64,000 bases of DNA from Luteolibacter luteus. Lineage in GTDB: Bacteria > Verrucomicrobiota > Verrucomicrobiia > Verrucomicrobiales > Akkermansiaceae. The notes below the pieces were generated by a model. It had not been told where the DNA came from, did no database searches, and saw only the letters and a list, made by a program, of their open reading frames with translations. This document shows, in pieces, positions 41,402 to 50,600 of this stretch; the first letter of the stretch is position 1, and every line of letters begins with the position of its first letter. Where the stretch lies: positions 6,138,001 through 6,202,000 of the forward strand of contig NZ_CP051774.1 in the NCBI RefSeq assembly GCF_012913485.1. The letters are read 5' to 3'. The translations under genes and the position numbers were made by a program.

Positions 41402-42688
41402 TCAACGCTCGAGGAGCACTTTCCCATCGAACACCACCAGGTCGACGCTGCCCTTCAGGGTCTTGTCGAGGAAGGGGGTGTTCCGGCTCTTCGACTTCAT
41501 GAACTCGGCCGTGAAGGTCGTGCTGCCCTCGGGATCGAAGAGGATGAACTCGGCGGTCCCCCCCTCCTCCACCGGCACGGGTTCGAGACCCATGAGGCGG
41601 CGCGGTTCGGCGGAGTAGCGCTTCACGATCACATCCCAGCCGAGCTCGCCGCGGGAGACGAAGCGGTCGAACATGGAGACCAGCGCGGTGTCCATGCCGG
41701 TAATGCCATTCGGGGCGCTGGTGAAATCCTGTGCCTTCTCGAAAGGCGTGTGCGGCGCGTGATCGGTGGCCAGCAGGTCGAAGATGCCTGTCTTCAGTCC
41801 CTCCAGCAGCGCGGCATTGTCTTCCGCCGTGCGCAGCGGCGGGTTCATCTTGTAGTGGGTATCGTAGTTGCCGATGTCCTCATCGCGGAACATCAGGTGA
41901 TGCGGTGCCACTTCAGCGGTCACCTTCACGTCGCCGCGATCCTTCCACCACTTGATCGTTTCCATGCCGAGCTTGCTCGAGACGTGCTGGATGTGGATGT
42001 GCGCGCCGGTGGCGTGGGCGAGGCGGATATCGCGATCGATCATGATTTCCTCCGCACAAGCGGGGCTGCCCTTGATGCCGAGGCGGTAGGACATCGCACC
42101 TTCATTCAGGGCGCGCGGACCGGCGAGTTCATGGACCTCACAGTGGCTGGCGAAGAACATGCCGAACTCGCTGGCATACTGCATCGCGCGATACAGCACG
42201 GCGGGGTCGCCCACGCCATCGCCGTCATCGGTGAGCATCTTCACGCCCAGCGCGCGCATGCCGTCGATCGCGGCGAGTTCCTTGCCCTCGCGGCCCTTGG
42301 TGATGCAGCCGGACGTGTAAATCGGGATGCGGGAGACAGCCTTTGCCTTATCGAGCACCATCTTCACCACCGTGGCGGAATCGATCGCGGGGGCGGTGTT
42401 CGGCATCATGACAATGCCGGTGATGCCGCCATTGATCGCGGCCTCGGATCCGCTGGCGATGTCCTCCTTCGCCTCGAAGCCGGGCTCGCGGAAATGCACG
42501 TGGGCATCGAACATCGCCGGCATCAGCAGGCGGTTCTTGCCTTCGATCACCTTGGCACCCTCCGGGGCCGTGAGGCCGGGGGCGACCTGCTTGATGATCC
42601 CCTTCTCCACCAGCACGTCCGCTTCTTGGAAAGCGGGCGAATTTTCGGAAACCACACGGACCTGGCGGATCAGAAGCACATCGGACAT
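41402..42688 (-). CDS. pyrC: Dihydroorotase (class I)
   Basis: A 428-residue metal-dependent amidohydrolase of pyrimidine synthesis. It has the DAHVHFREPG start of the metal site (His63, His65), GITGIVMMPNTAPAID, the KMLTDDGD segment, the metal-binding HCEVHELA, HIQHVSS and the late DLLATDHAPHT Asp. The length matches class I enzymes. It converts carbamoyl aspartate to dihydroorotate in the cytosol. The ATG at 42688 is preferred; the frame runs upstream to 43354 through non-coding sequence and antisense to the VOC gene. Confidence 0.92.
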   Translation of the reverse strand: MSDVLLIRQVRVVSENSPAFQEADVLVEKGIIKQVAPGLTAPEGAKVIEGKNRLLMPAMFDAHVHFREPGFEAKEDIASGSEAAINGGITGIVMMPNTAPAIDSATVVKMVLDKAKAVSRIPIYTSGCITKGREGKELAAIDGMRALGVKMLTDDGDGVGDPAVLYRAMQYASEFGMFFASHCEVHELAGPRALNEGAMSYRLGIKGSPACAEEIMIDRDIRLAHATGAHIHIQHVSSKLGMETIKWWKDRGDVKVTAEVAPHHLMFRDEDIGNYDTHYKMNPPLRTAEDNAALLEGLKTGIFDLLATDHAPHTPFEKAQDFTSAPNGITGMDTALVSMFDRFVSRGELGWDVIVKRYSAEPRRLMGLEPVPVEEGGTAEFILFDPEGSTTFTAEFMKSKSRNTPFLDKTLKGSVDLVVFDGKVLLER

Positions 42689-42784
42689 GCCCGGTTCATG
42701 CCAGCCCGGACCCCGCCCGTCCAGCGCCGGGAATGGGATCGACGGCATCCCGTCCCAGCCCCATGATCGAGCCCAGAACCACCG

Positions 42785-43213
42785 ATGGACCCGCGCATTA
42801 CCCTCCTCACCCTCGGCGTCGCCGATCTCCCCCGCTCCGTGGCTTTTTACCGGGATGGCCTGGGCTGGCCGACGAATTACAAGGACGGCGAGGAGGTGGC
42901 GTTTTTCAATATGAGCGGCACCAAGCTGAGCCTCTTCGGCCTGAACTCCCTCTGTGCCGACATTTCGCCCGACACCCAGCCAGCGAGCGGCTTCGCGGGG
43001 ATCACCATTGCCCACAATGTCCGTTCCAAGGAGGAGGTTGCGGAAGTGCTCGCGACAGCGGAGCGGGCGGGCGGAAAGATCCTGAAACCTGCGCAGGATG
43101 TCTTCTGGGGCGGGCACAGCGGCTACTTCGCGGATCCCGATGGCCACCACTGGGAGGTCGCGTGGAATCCCGTAATGCCGCTCAACGAGGCCGGTGACAT
43201 GGAGCTCGGCTGA
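42785..43213 (+). CDS. VOC (glyoxalase/bleomycin resistance) family protein
   Basis: A 142-residue protein of two beta-alpha-beta-beta-beta modules: TLGVADLPRSVAFYRDGLGW, then GFAGITIAHNVRSKEEV and the terminal HSGYFADPDGHHWEVAWNP, which carries the metal-ligand Glu. Function within the superfamily is undetermined. The gene is complete, unlike the fragment near 15400. It is convergent with the minus-strand unknown gene that ends 1 bp away. Confidence 0.9.
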   Translation: MDPRITLLTLGVADLPRSVAFYRDGLGWPTNYKDGEEVAFFNMSGTKLSLFGLNSLCADISPDTQPASGFAGITIAHNVRSKEEVAEVLATAERAGGKILKPAQDVFWGGHSGYFADPDGHHWEVAWNPVMPLNEAGDMELG

Positions 43214-43214
43214 G

Positions 43215-43694
43215 CTAACGGAGAACGACAGCGTTGCCGTTGGTGTTGGCTGCCGATCCCCGTCTCCAAATAAGGGCGGTGAGCCAAAAGGCAAAGACGA
43301 CGATGCGGAGATCCCGGATCTCGCCCTCAATGGTCGCGCGACGGGTGAACGCATGAACCGGCGCGATCACGCAATCGGCGGCAGTGCCGCTCAGGTCCAT
43401 CGATCTTCCGAAAAGGGATACTGACTTCAAGAGACCGAGTCCGCCATGCGGCGTGCTTAGCTCGAAACTCCTCCGGAAGGCGCTTGTTTTCTTCGCCCGG
43501 ACGATCAGGCCGGAAGCCCCGACCATCTCCCATTGGCCCCTAAAGAATCCGACCTTCCGCACCTCGAAGGGCTCCCCATCGATGACGATGCAGCCCTGTT
43601 CGCCGATCCAACTGAAGCGGGTCTCCGCGTGATGGCCATCGCCATCGAGCAGGAAAACCCAGGAGCAAATACCGCGCGGGCTACAACGGATCAT
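43215..43694 (-). CDS. Unknown 159-aa protein with C-terminal membrane segment
   Basis: A 159-residue protein. The N-terminal 110 residues are beta-rich (ETRFSWIGEQGCIVIDGEPFEVRK, GLIVRAKKTSAFRRSFEL), slightly like LURP-one or tubby C-terminal-like folds, but this is only a resemblance. Residues about 130-145 (DLRIVVFAFWLTALIW) form one hydrophobic segment, so it is probably tail-anchored. Start choice between 43694 and an upstream in-frame ATG at 43742 is uncertain. Confidence 0.55.
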   Translation of the reverse strand: MIRCSPRGICSWVFLLDGDGHHAETRFSWIGEQGCIVIDGEPFEVRKVGFFRGQWEMVGASGLIVRAKKTSAFRRSFELSTPHGGLGLLKSVSLFGRSMDLSGTAADCVIAPVHAFTRRATIEGEIRDLRIVVFAFWLTALIWRRGSAANTNGNAVVLR

Positions 43695-43772
43695 CGGATT
43701 CGGAGGCACGGTAACGGAACCCGCGGACTGCGGCGACTCCAATGGATGGGCTGCTTTCCACAGAGCGAAGCA

Positions 43773-43797
43773 GAAGGGGCGCGAGATGCGCCCCTTC
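43773..43797 (-). terminator. Hairpin after the GH43 gene
   Basis: A 10-bp stem, GAAGGGGCGC / GCGCCCCTTC, with a 5-nt loop, ends 13 bp beyond the GH43 stop. The T-tract on the minus strand is weak (TGCTTC). Confidence 0.6.
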
Positions 43798-43809
43798 CGG
43801 AATCATTGC

Positions 43810-45426
43810 TCAAGGCTTGCCGTAGCGCAGCTCCACGCGGTGGAACTTGCCGGTATCGCCAGGCTTGCCCGCCACGATCAGGCCGGCACGCGGTGCGCGG
43901 TCCCATGGTGGCATGAAGCCGCCATCGACTTCCTCGCCAACCACCTTCCATTCCGCTCCATCGGCAGCGGCGCAGGCGAAGCGATACTTCTGGCCATCGT
44001 CACTCACGGTCATGCGGAGCAGCACCTCCTTGCCCTCAGGGCGCGGTGCGGTGGCCAGTTGCTTGGCCTCTCCCTTCTCCACCTTCCAAAGCACCACGCC
44101 GGAGTCCTCGATCCTCAGGGCGAGCGCGTTCTTCGGCTCGCCATAGATGCCGATGCCCTCTTGGGCCGGTCCGCTCGGATCGATTGCGGCATCGAGCACG
44201 TAGGCTCCCTTCGCCACACGCACTCCGTAAATGGTTCCGGCAGGGCTCGGCTCCGGAGCGGAGGAAACGCCCAGATCCAGCACGCCATCAGCCACCTTCA
44301 CCACCGGCGGATGATGAAGATCCCACTGCCACGCAGGCGATTGCTTGCTACCCTTGAAGTTTTCCGTGAAATCGGCCGGTCCCGGATTCTGAGCTTTCCC
44401 GAGGGGCGACGGGCCGGACAGCGCCGGTGTGCGGCCACCGGCAAAGAAGGGCCAGCCTTCTTCGTTCCAAGCCACCTCATCGAGGAGCCCTTGACGACCG
44501 GTGAAGACGTTCTCCTTCTCGCCATACGCATGATAGAGGAAGAAGGTCCGCTTGTCCTCCAGAGTGACCAAGGTGCCGTGACCCGGGCACTTCCAGCCAT
44601 CCCCACCCGCGAGGATGGGATTCAAGGGCGAAGCTTCCCACGGGCCCTTCACGCTCTTCGCGCGGGCCACTTCCACCTGATAGTCGCAACCGCGGCCGCA
44701 GCAGCCTTTCGAGGAATAGAAGAGGTAATACCAATCGCCGTGCTTCGTCATCACCTGGCCCTCGGCGGAGATCGGCTTGCCGTCCGCCTGAAGGAGATCG
44801 AAGGGCTCGCCCTTCAGCTTGAGGAGATCATCGGTGAGTTCGCTCGCGATGAGGGAAATCGGGCGATTTTTCTCCAAGCCGTAAGCCTTCCAGGAGAAGT
44901 AGAACTTCCCATCGCTATCCTGGAACACGAAGCCATCGATCGCTTCCGAGCCCCACTCGCAGATGATGCCGCGATCGGTGAAACCCTTTTTCAGATCATT
45001 CGTGGTGGCGACCCCGATCACCGAGATGCCATCCGCTTTCTTCCGCGCGGTGTAGTAGACATAAAAGGTGCCATTGTGATGATAGAGCTCTGGTGCCCAG
45101 AAGCTGCCCGAGGTCCACTCCGGCATCTTGTCGAAGACGTGGCCGATCTGCTCCCAGTTCACCAGATCCTTCGAAGTGTAGATCGGGTAATGCGGTGCCC
45201 ACTCCGAGGACGTGCCGGTCGCATAAAACGTATCGCCCACGCGGATGATGCTGGGATCCGCGAAATCTCCTGCGATCACCGGATTCTGATAGGTGACCGC
45301 GGCAGCGGCTTCCTGCGCCGGGGCAGACATCCCGCCCGCAAGCAGAAGCATGGAGGCCAAGCCTGCGCCGAAGAGCGGCGTGGAACGGAATTTCCCAGAT
45401 GAAACCGGTTTGAGGAATGGGGTCAT
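43810..45426 (-). CDS. Glycoside hydrolase family 43 protein
   Basis: A 538-residue secreted enzyme (leader ASMLLLAGGMSAPAQ). The five-bladed propeller of GH43 opens NPVIAGDFADPSIIRVGDTFYA with the catalytic base Asp57, has the middle Asp in EAIDGFVFQD and the acid Glu in ISAEGQVM. A CCGRGCDYQ loop and PGHGTLV follow. A C-terminal concanavalin-like domain (about residues 340-538, DFTENFKGSKQSPAWQWD) is attached. GH43 enzymes act on arabinan, xylan or related hemicelluloses; the exact substrate is unclear. Confidence 0.93.
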   Translation of the reverse strand: MTPFLKPVSSGKFRSTPLFGAGLASMLLLAGGMSAPAQEAAAAVTYQNPVIAGDFADPSIIRVGDTFYATGTSSEWAPHYPIYTSKDLVNWEQIGHVFDKMPEWTSGSFWAPELYHHNGTFYVYYTARKKADGISVIGVATTNDLKKGFTDRGIICEWGSEAIDGFVFQDSDGKFYFSWKAYGLEKNRPISLIASELTDDLLKLKGEPFDLLQADGKPISAEGQVMTKHGDWYYLFYSSKGCCGRGCDYQVEVARAKSVKGPWEASPLNPILAGGDGWKCPGHGTLVTLEDKRTFFLYHAYGEKENVFTGRQGLLDEVAWNEEGWPFFAGGRTPALSGPSPLGKAQNPGPADFTENFKGSKQSPAWQWDLHHPPVVKVADGVLDLGVSSAPEPSPAGTIYGVRVAKGAYVLDAAIDPSGPAQEGIGIYGEPKNALALRIEDSGVVLWKVEKGEAKQLATAPRPEGKEVLLRMTVSDDGQKYRFACAAADGAEWKVVGEEVDGGFMPPWDRAPRAGLIVAGKPGDTGKFHRVELRYGKP

Positions 45427-45529
45427 GCGGGTATGAGGTCCAGTTCAGGCCTCGAATGGCAAGAAGCCTTTGCCCCGGATCTCGATCCCAAGGGTTTCGG
45501 GTAGCCCGCGGCGTCATCAGGAGCCGCTC

Positions 45530-46030
45530 TTAATCCGGATAAAAGATCCGCGCGGCCACTTGTCCCTCCTGGAAGAAAACCACGCCGATATCGGCGTTGT
45601 ACTCTCCGGTGGAGCTGTGCCAAAACATCTCCACATCCTGACCGCCATATCTGGATTTGCCATCGCTCGGACCATAGCCCGGCGGTGACGGAGGGATGGG
45701 ATCGCCGTGGTGAAACGTGCTCATCTTGGCCAGCACCTCTTCCTTGGTGTCGCCCTTCTTCACCGAATAGAACGTGAGCAAGAAAGCCTTTCTCGGGCTC
45801 CAGCGGGCGAAGTGGAAGAGCGTCAGCAGCAAGGCGAGGACGATGCAGAGCAGGTAGTTCCGGCGACTTGCACGCCACCACCCGAAGCTAGTGACCGGAA
45901 TGAGCCACATCAACACGATGAACCAGATGTCGATGTATCGGTCGAGCATCAGCTCCCAGAAAAAGAAGATCGTGAAGTGGGCGCAGATCACCCCCACCAC
46001 GCTCAAGATCCTGGCGTTTTCCTTTGTCAT
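45530..46030 (-). CDS. Membrane protein of unknown function
   Basis: A 166-residue protein with helices at residues 5-25 (NARILSVVGVICAHFTIFFFW), 33-50 (IDIWFIVLMWLIPVTSFG) and 58-76 (YLLCIVLALLLTLFHFA), then a soluble C-terminal half (KKGDTKEEVLAKMSTFHHGD, GVVFFQEGQVAARIFYPD) that resembles SmpA/OmlA-type small outer-membrane-associated folds. The resemblance is by pattern only. It lies 21 bp after a short lipoprotein gene. Confidence 0.58.
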   Translation of the reverse strand: MTKENARILSVVGVICAHFTIFFFWELMLDRYIDIWFIVLMWLIPVTSFGWWRASRRNYLLCIVLALLLTLFHFARWSPRKAFLLTFYSVKKGDTKEEVLAKMSTFHHGDPIPPSPPGYGPSDGKSRYGGQDVEMFWHSSTGEYNADIGVVFFQEGQVAARIFYPD

Positions 46031-46051
46031 GCCACCCGCAACCGCCCCGCC

Positions 46052-46216
46052 TCAGCGCGAATTCTCCACGGCCTCTTTCAGCGGGCGCTTCACCACCAGG
46101 CCCTGCTCCACGGTCTGACCGCCGCGGGTCACCGTGCGCTCCGTGACGCAGGACGAAAGCGGGAGAATCACCGGCACGAGCAAAAGCAGCTTCAAGGAAG
46201 GTCGGATCGTCTTCAT
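46052..46216 (-). CDS. 54-aa lipoprotein
   Basis: A 54-residue protein: MKTIRPSLKLLLLVPVIL then LPLSSC, a proper lipobox (Leu-Ser-Ser-Cys), and a short mature tail with VTERTVTRGGQTVEQGLVVK. No family was recognised, but the leader and codon use make it convincing despite its length. It starts the two-gene minus-strand unit with the membrane protein 21 bp downstream. It may be an entericidin-like or structural lipoprotein. Confidence 0.62.
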   Translation of the reverse strand: MKTIRPSLKLLLLVPVILPLSSCVTERTVTRGGQTVEQGLVVKRPLKEAVENSR

Positions 46217-46369
46217 CGGAGTGAGAATCTCGCTATTCCATGATGCCCATCTCCCCGCTCAACAAGGCGAAATCCGTAGCACCTTGGTTCATGCTCCCGC
46301 CATCCGCTACGTGATCACGGAATCGCGGGCCGCAGGGATCCATGCGATCTTATCCCTGTTCGGTTACTC

Positions 46370-46398
46370 TCAACTTTGATTCTGGCTTCAACGTTGAA
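46370..46398. promoter_or_regulatory. Tandem TCAACnTTGA palindromes in a divergent intergenic region
   Basis: Two near-identical palindromes, TCAACTTTGA (46370-46379) and TCAACGTTGA (46388-46397), are centred 18 bp apart. The second extends to the 12-bp palindrome TTCAACGTTGAA (46387-46398). They lie between the 54-aa lipoprotein gene and the EEP gene, both reading away, so they could be a double operator. Confidence 0.35.
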
Positions 46399-46409
46399 AT
46401 TAGGTGTTT

Positions 46410-46440
46410 CGCCCCTCCGGTTTGGACGACCGGAGGGGCG
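46410..46440. other. Strong hairpin upstream of the EEP gene
   Basis: A perfect 12-bp stem, CGCCCCTCCGGT / ACCGGAGGGGCG, with a 7-nt loop, in the leader of the EEP gene. There is no plus-strand gene upstream to terminate, so it may be a leader structure or part of a dispersed element. It is the main reason to place the EEP start downstream of 46440. Confidence 0.5.
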
Positions 46441-46481
46441 CTTCCTTGACCGGGGATCGCGTTCCGCCGCAGGCTCCTGTC

Positions 46482-47453
46482 GTGCGCCCGTCTGAAGCAG
46501 CCCCGAGGAAGCGCTTGCTCCGCCTCTTGCCTAGGCTGTTGTTGGCTGCGGCGGCTCTCGGCACGGTCGGTTCAGGGCTCGGCATGGAGTCGAGCCACAT
46601 CGAGCGCATGAGTCACTTCCGGCTCTGGTGGCTGGGTCTGCTTGTGGTCCTGCTCGCCTTCTTTATCTGGAGACGCCGCTGGTGTGGGGCCGTGGCCTCG
46701 GTGGCAATCGGGATCGGCGCGGTCCTCCCCATCGCTCCCTACTGGAAGCCTTTGCCATCGGCACCAGCATCCTCCTCCAGAGCGGCGGAGTGCCGGGTGA
46801 TCGCTTGGAATGTATTGCACGATAACCCGGGCGACCGTCAGGCGGCAGCGAAGTGGCTGGCCGCCCAAGATGCCGATCTCATCCTGCTCACCGAGTGCAC
46901 CTTGACGTGGCAGAAGGACCTCGCGGGGCTCGCGTCGATCTACCCGCACCAGCTCTCCAGCCAGCGTGATGGCTCGGAAGGGATGCTGCTTCTCAGCAAG
47001 CACCCGCTCGAGCCTGCCGATCCCGAGGGGCTGCGCCAGAGCAAGCCGTGGATCTCCACCGTGGCTCAGCTGCCCTCCGGTAGGATCAGGGTGCTAGGCA
47101 TGCACCCGCGGACCCCTCGCTCCGGCCCCCGCTTCGATGAGCGCAATCTCCAGTACCAGCAGGCAGCGCGGATCACCCGCGATTCCCCGCTGCCGGTGAT
47201 CCTGATGGGAGACCTGAATTGCACCCCTTTCTCCCCGTGGTTCCGCTGGCTGCTGAAGGAAGGGAATCTCCACGATAGCGCGGTCGGCCACGGCTTCACT
47301 TCCACATGGTCCGGCCAAGGGATCGGCCTGCCCATCGATCATGTGCTGGCAGGCCCGGGCTGGCAGGTGATGGAGCGGAAAGTGCATCCCGATAGCATGG
47401 GATCCGACCATCATCCGGTGCTCGCGAGATTGCAATTCCTCGGCAAACCTTGA
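46482..47453 (+). CDS. Endonuclease/exonuclease/phosphatase family protein, membrane anchored
   Basis: A 323-residue protein from a GTG at 46482; the frame extends to 46404 across a hairpin, so that extension is unlikely. Three hydrophobic segments come first (LLRLLPRLLLAAAALGTVG, LWWLGLLVVLLAFFIW, AVASVAIGIGAVLPI), then the EEP domain: RVIAWNVLHDNP, DLILLTECTL (catalytic Glu), VLGMHPRTP, VILMGDLNCTPFS (Asp-Asn) and SDHHPVLARL (Asp-His). It probably has a periplasmic or cytosolic phosphodiesterase role. This is the second EEP protein in the window. Confidence 0.85.
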   Translation: MRPSEAAPRKRLLRLLPRLLLAAAALGTVGSGLGMESSHIERMSHFRLWWLGLLVVLLAFFIWRRRWCGAVASVAIGIGAVLPIAPYWKPLPSAPASSSRAAECRVIAWNVLHDNPGDRQAAAKWLAAQDADLILLTECTLTWQKDLAGLASIYPHQLSSQRDGSEGMLLLSKHPLEPADPEGLRQSKPWISTVAQLPSGRIRVLGMHPRTPRSGPRFDERNLQYQQAARITRDSPLPVILMGDLNCTPFSPWFRWLLKEGNLHDSAVGHGFTSTWSGQGIGLPIDHVLAGPGWQVMERKVHPDSMGSDHHPVLARLQFLGKP

Positions 47454-47546
47454 AAACCGCGGAATCCTTGAAATCAGAAAACCGCAACTTTGGGCTGGTT
47501 CCCCGCGGTGCTTTCTGGCAATAGCCGCAGCGTCTCACCCTGTTCC

Positions 47547-47573
47547 GACGCCTTTCGTCCCTGGAAAGGCGTC
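47547..47573. other. Hairpin upstream of the DUF1800 gene
   Basis: A 10-bp perfect stem GACGCCTTTC / GAAAGGCGTC with a 7-nt loop, ending 34 bp before the start at 47608. It lies 93 bp after the EEP stop. It may be the EEP terminator (no T-tract) or a leader structure. Confidence 0.35.
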
Positions 47574-47607
47574 CCCCCGCGGACCGGTTTCCCTACAACC
47601 AGCCGCC

Positions 47608-50600
47608 ATGAAACGCACGTTACGCGTCGCCGCGTTCGTTCTCTCGTTGTTTGCCACCGCCAAAGCAGATCTCGACCTTGATAGCAACGGTCTGGGTGAT
47701 GTTTGGGAGGCGAAGTATCGTCCCGTGATCCTGCTGCCCGGCGGGGATAACGACGGTGATGGACGTACCAATCTACAGGAATGCGAGGCGGGCACGGATC
47801 CGCTTTCGGCTGACGATATCTTTTTGATCGGAGATATCATTCCCCAAGACAATGACCTCCGCCTGACGTGGAAGACACAGCCCGGGAAGCGCTATCAGAT
47901 CCAGTGGACGCCCACGCCGAAGGTCGACGGGTCCTGGAACACGATTCCCGGGCAGCTCACCGGGATCGATGGGGAGCTGGCGATCACCACGCCCCGTCCG
48001 CTCACGCCGACGGCCTTCTTCCGCGTGATCGCGGGAGATGTGGATACCGACAATGACGGCCTGACCGACTGGGAGGAATTGCAGGTGGGCTTCGACCCGA
48101 ATGCCGACAACCAGGCTTCCTGCGGCTGCGGCGAAGCCTGCGGATGTGGCGATGACTGCGCCTGCGGCGGCACCGATCTGGAGCGCATGACGAGCATGCT
48201 TCAGGGGACGCCCACCGTTTCGATCTCCGCCACCGATGCCGACGGCACCGAGCCGCTGGTGTCTCCCGCGACCGATACGGCCACCTTCCGCATCAAGCGC
48301 CGCGGCGGCATGGGCCGGCTCACGGTGGGAATCACCACCAGCGGCACGGCATCCGCTTCCGACCATGAAGCACTGCCGCCCACGGTCACCATTCCCATGG
48401 GCGCGCGGGAAGCCTTTGTCACGATCGTCCCGAAGCCGGACTCTCTCGCGGAGTCGCCGGAAGTCCTGACGCTCACGCTTGCTCCGGGCAGCGGCTATTC
48501 GCTCGGCGCCACGACATCGGCGGACGTGCTGATCCATGACAAGAGCGCGGCCAATGGCAATGGCCTGCGCGCGGAGTTCTGGAAGCACCCCGGCACCACG
48601 GCCAACAGCCCTTACTTCGAAGGGGCTCCGGTGCTCACACGCATCGATGCGACGGTGAATTTCAACAACAACACCGCGCCGTGGCCGGGCCCGCCGATCA
48701 CGGTCGTCGCTGCCTCGAACTATTTCTCCAGCCGCTGGACCGGCGAGGTCATGCCGGAATTCTCCCAAGCTTACACCTTCTACACCACGAACAACGAGGC
48801 GGGCCGGCTGTGGGTGAACGGGCAATTGCTCATCAACAACTGGCCGCCCGCGACGGTGACCACCAACAAGCAATCGGCGATCATCTCCCTGGAAGCAGGC
48901 AAGCGATATCCGATCGTCTTCGAGCACTACAACAATACCGGCGGCCACATCTCCGTGCTCGGCTGGGCATCCCAGAGCCAAACGGAGCAGGTCATCCCGC
49001 AGGCCCGCCTCTTCGCCGATACCGCGCCGCGGATCCTCGGGCCCCTCGAGCTGATGACCTTCGTCAATGGACCCTCGGTGAACTACCAGATCACCGCCAG
49101 CGGCAAGCCGCTCTCCTACACCGCCACGAACTTGCCGCCGGGCCTGGCGCTGAATCCCGTCACCGGACTCATCTCGGGATCTCCGACGCAGGCTGGCGAT
49201 TGGAAGGTCACGCTCACCGCCACGAATGCGAATGGCTCCGGCTCCGCCTATCTCCAGGTCACGGTGATCGAGACCAGCGGTGGCATCGTCCGCGAGCTAT
49301 GGGCGGGCGCGGCGGGTTCTACCATCGCGCAGATCCCGGTGACGCAAGCGCCGACCTCCACTTCCGTGCTCCCCTCGCTGCAAGCGCCGGTGGATGCCGC
49401 CGATAGCTATGGTGCCCGCATCCGCGGCTTCATCACGGCTCCGGCTACCGGCGAGTATCGCTTCTTCCTCCGCGCTGATGAAGCGGCGGTGTTCTATCTT
49501 TCCGATGATGAAGAGCCGGTGAACGCGTGGAAGCGCGCCGAGCTGACCGCGCCATCCTCCGCGGCCGATTGGGCGGGTGCGGCTCAATCCCCGCTGCTGC
49601 ACCTCGAAGCTGGACGCCGCTACTTCCTGGAGATCCTGCACAAGGAAAACAGCGGCGGAGATCACCTGGCCCTCGGCTGGGCGAAGCCGGGGCAGCCGGA
49701 CAATGTGCCATCGGAAATCGTGCCGGGCCACGTGCTTACCCGCTTCGATGCGGTCGCGCTCGGTTCCTCTCCGGAAGGCTCGCTCTATTTCACCGCGCTG
49801 ACGCCGCAGGCCGGTGCCGTGACAAATGCCTATGGCTCCGCCACCCTGCGCCTCTCCACGGACAAGAAGACGGCATGGGTGACGCCGAGCTTCGGCAATC
49901 TGGGCTCCGCCTTCTTCGCCATGCACGTGCATGACGACCGCCTGCCGCCGACTTCGAACATCGTCTTCGACCTGGATGAGCCAGGCGTGGAGATCCTGGC
50001 GGACGGTTCCCATGTCTGGCAGATCACCGGTGTGGGCTCGCTCACCGCGGAGCAGATCGCGGATGGCCTGGCACAGCACGCGTATCTGAATGTTCACAGC
50101 GTCGATTATCCGAACGGCGAAATCAAAGGCTACTTCCGCTCGCTCGATGGCTCCGCCTCTTTCACTCCGCCACCGGCCCCGCCGAGTTGGACGGCTGAAG
50201 CTGCCGCGGCGAATAGCAATGCGGCAGCTGCCTCGCGATTCCTCCAGCAGGCTACCTTCGGCGCGAATGGCGCGGAGATCGCCGCACTGCAATCGAAGCC
50301 ATCCTATGATGCATGGATCGACGAGCAGTTCGCCAAGCCGGTGGGCAGGCACCTGCCTTACGTTGAGAAATACCGGAACGTCACCATTCCGAACAATCCG
50401 ACCTACTCGGGCAATCTCACCTTCAATTCGTGGTGGAAGAACTCGATCGAGTCCGATGACCAGCTCCGCCAGCGCGTGGCCTTCGCCCTGAGCGAGATCA
50501 TGGTGGTTTCCGAGAACGGGCCGCTGTCGGACCGGGGGAATGCGCTTTCCAGCTATTACGATACCTTGCTGGAGAACTCCTTTGGCAATGCCCGCGATCT

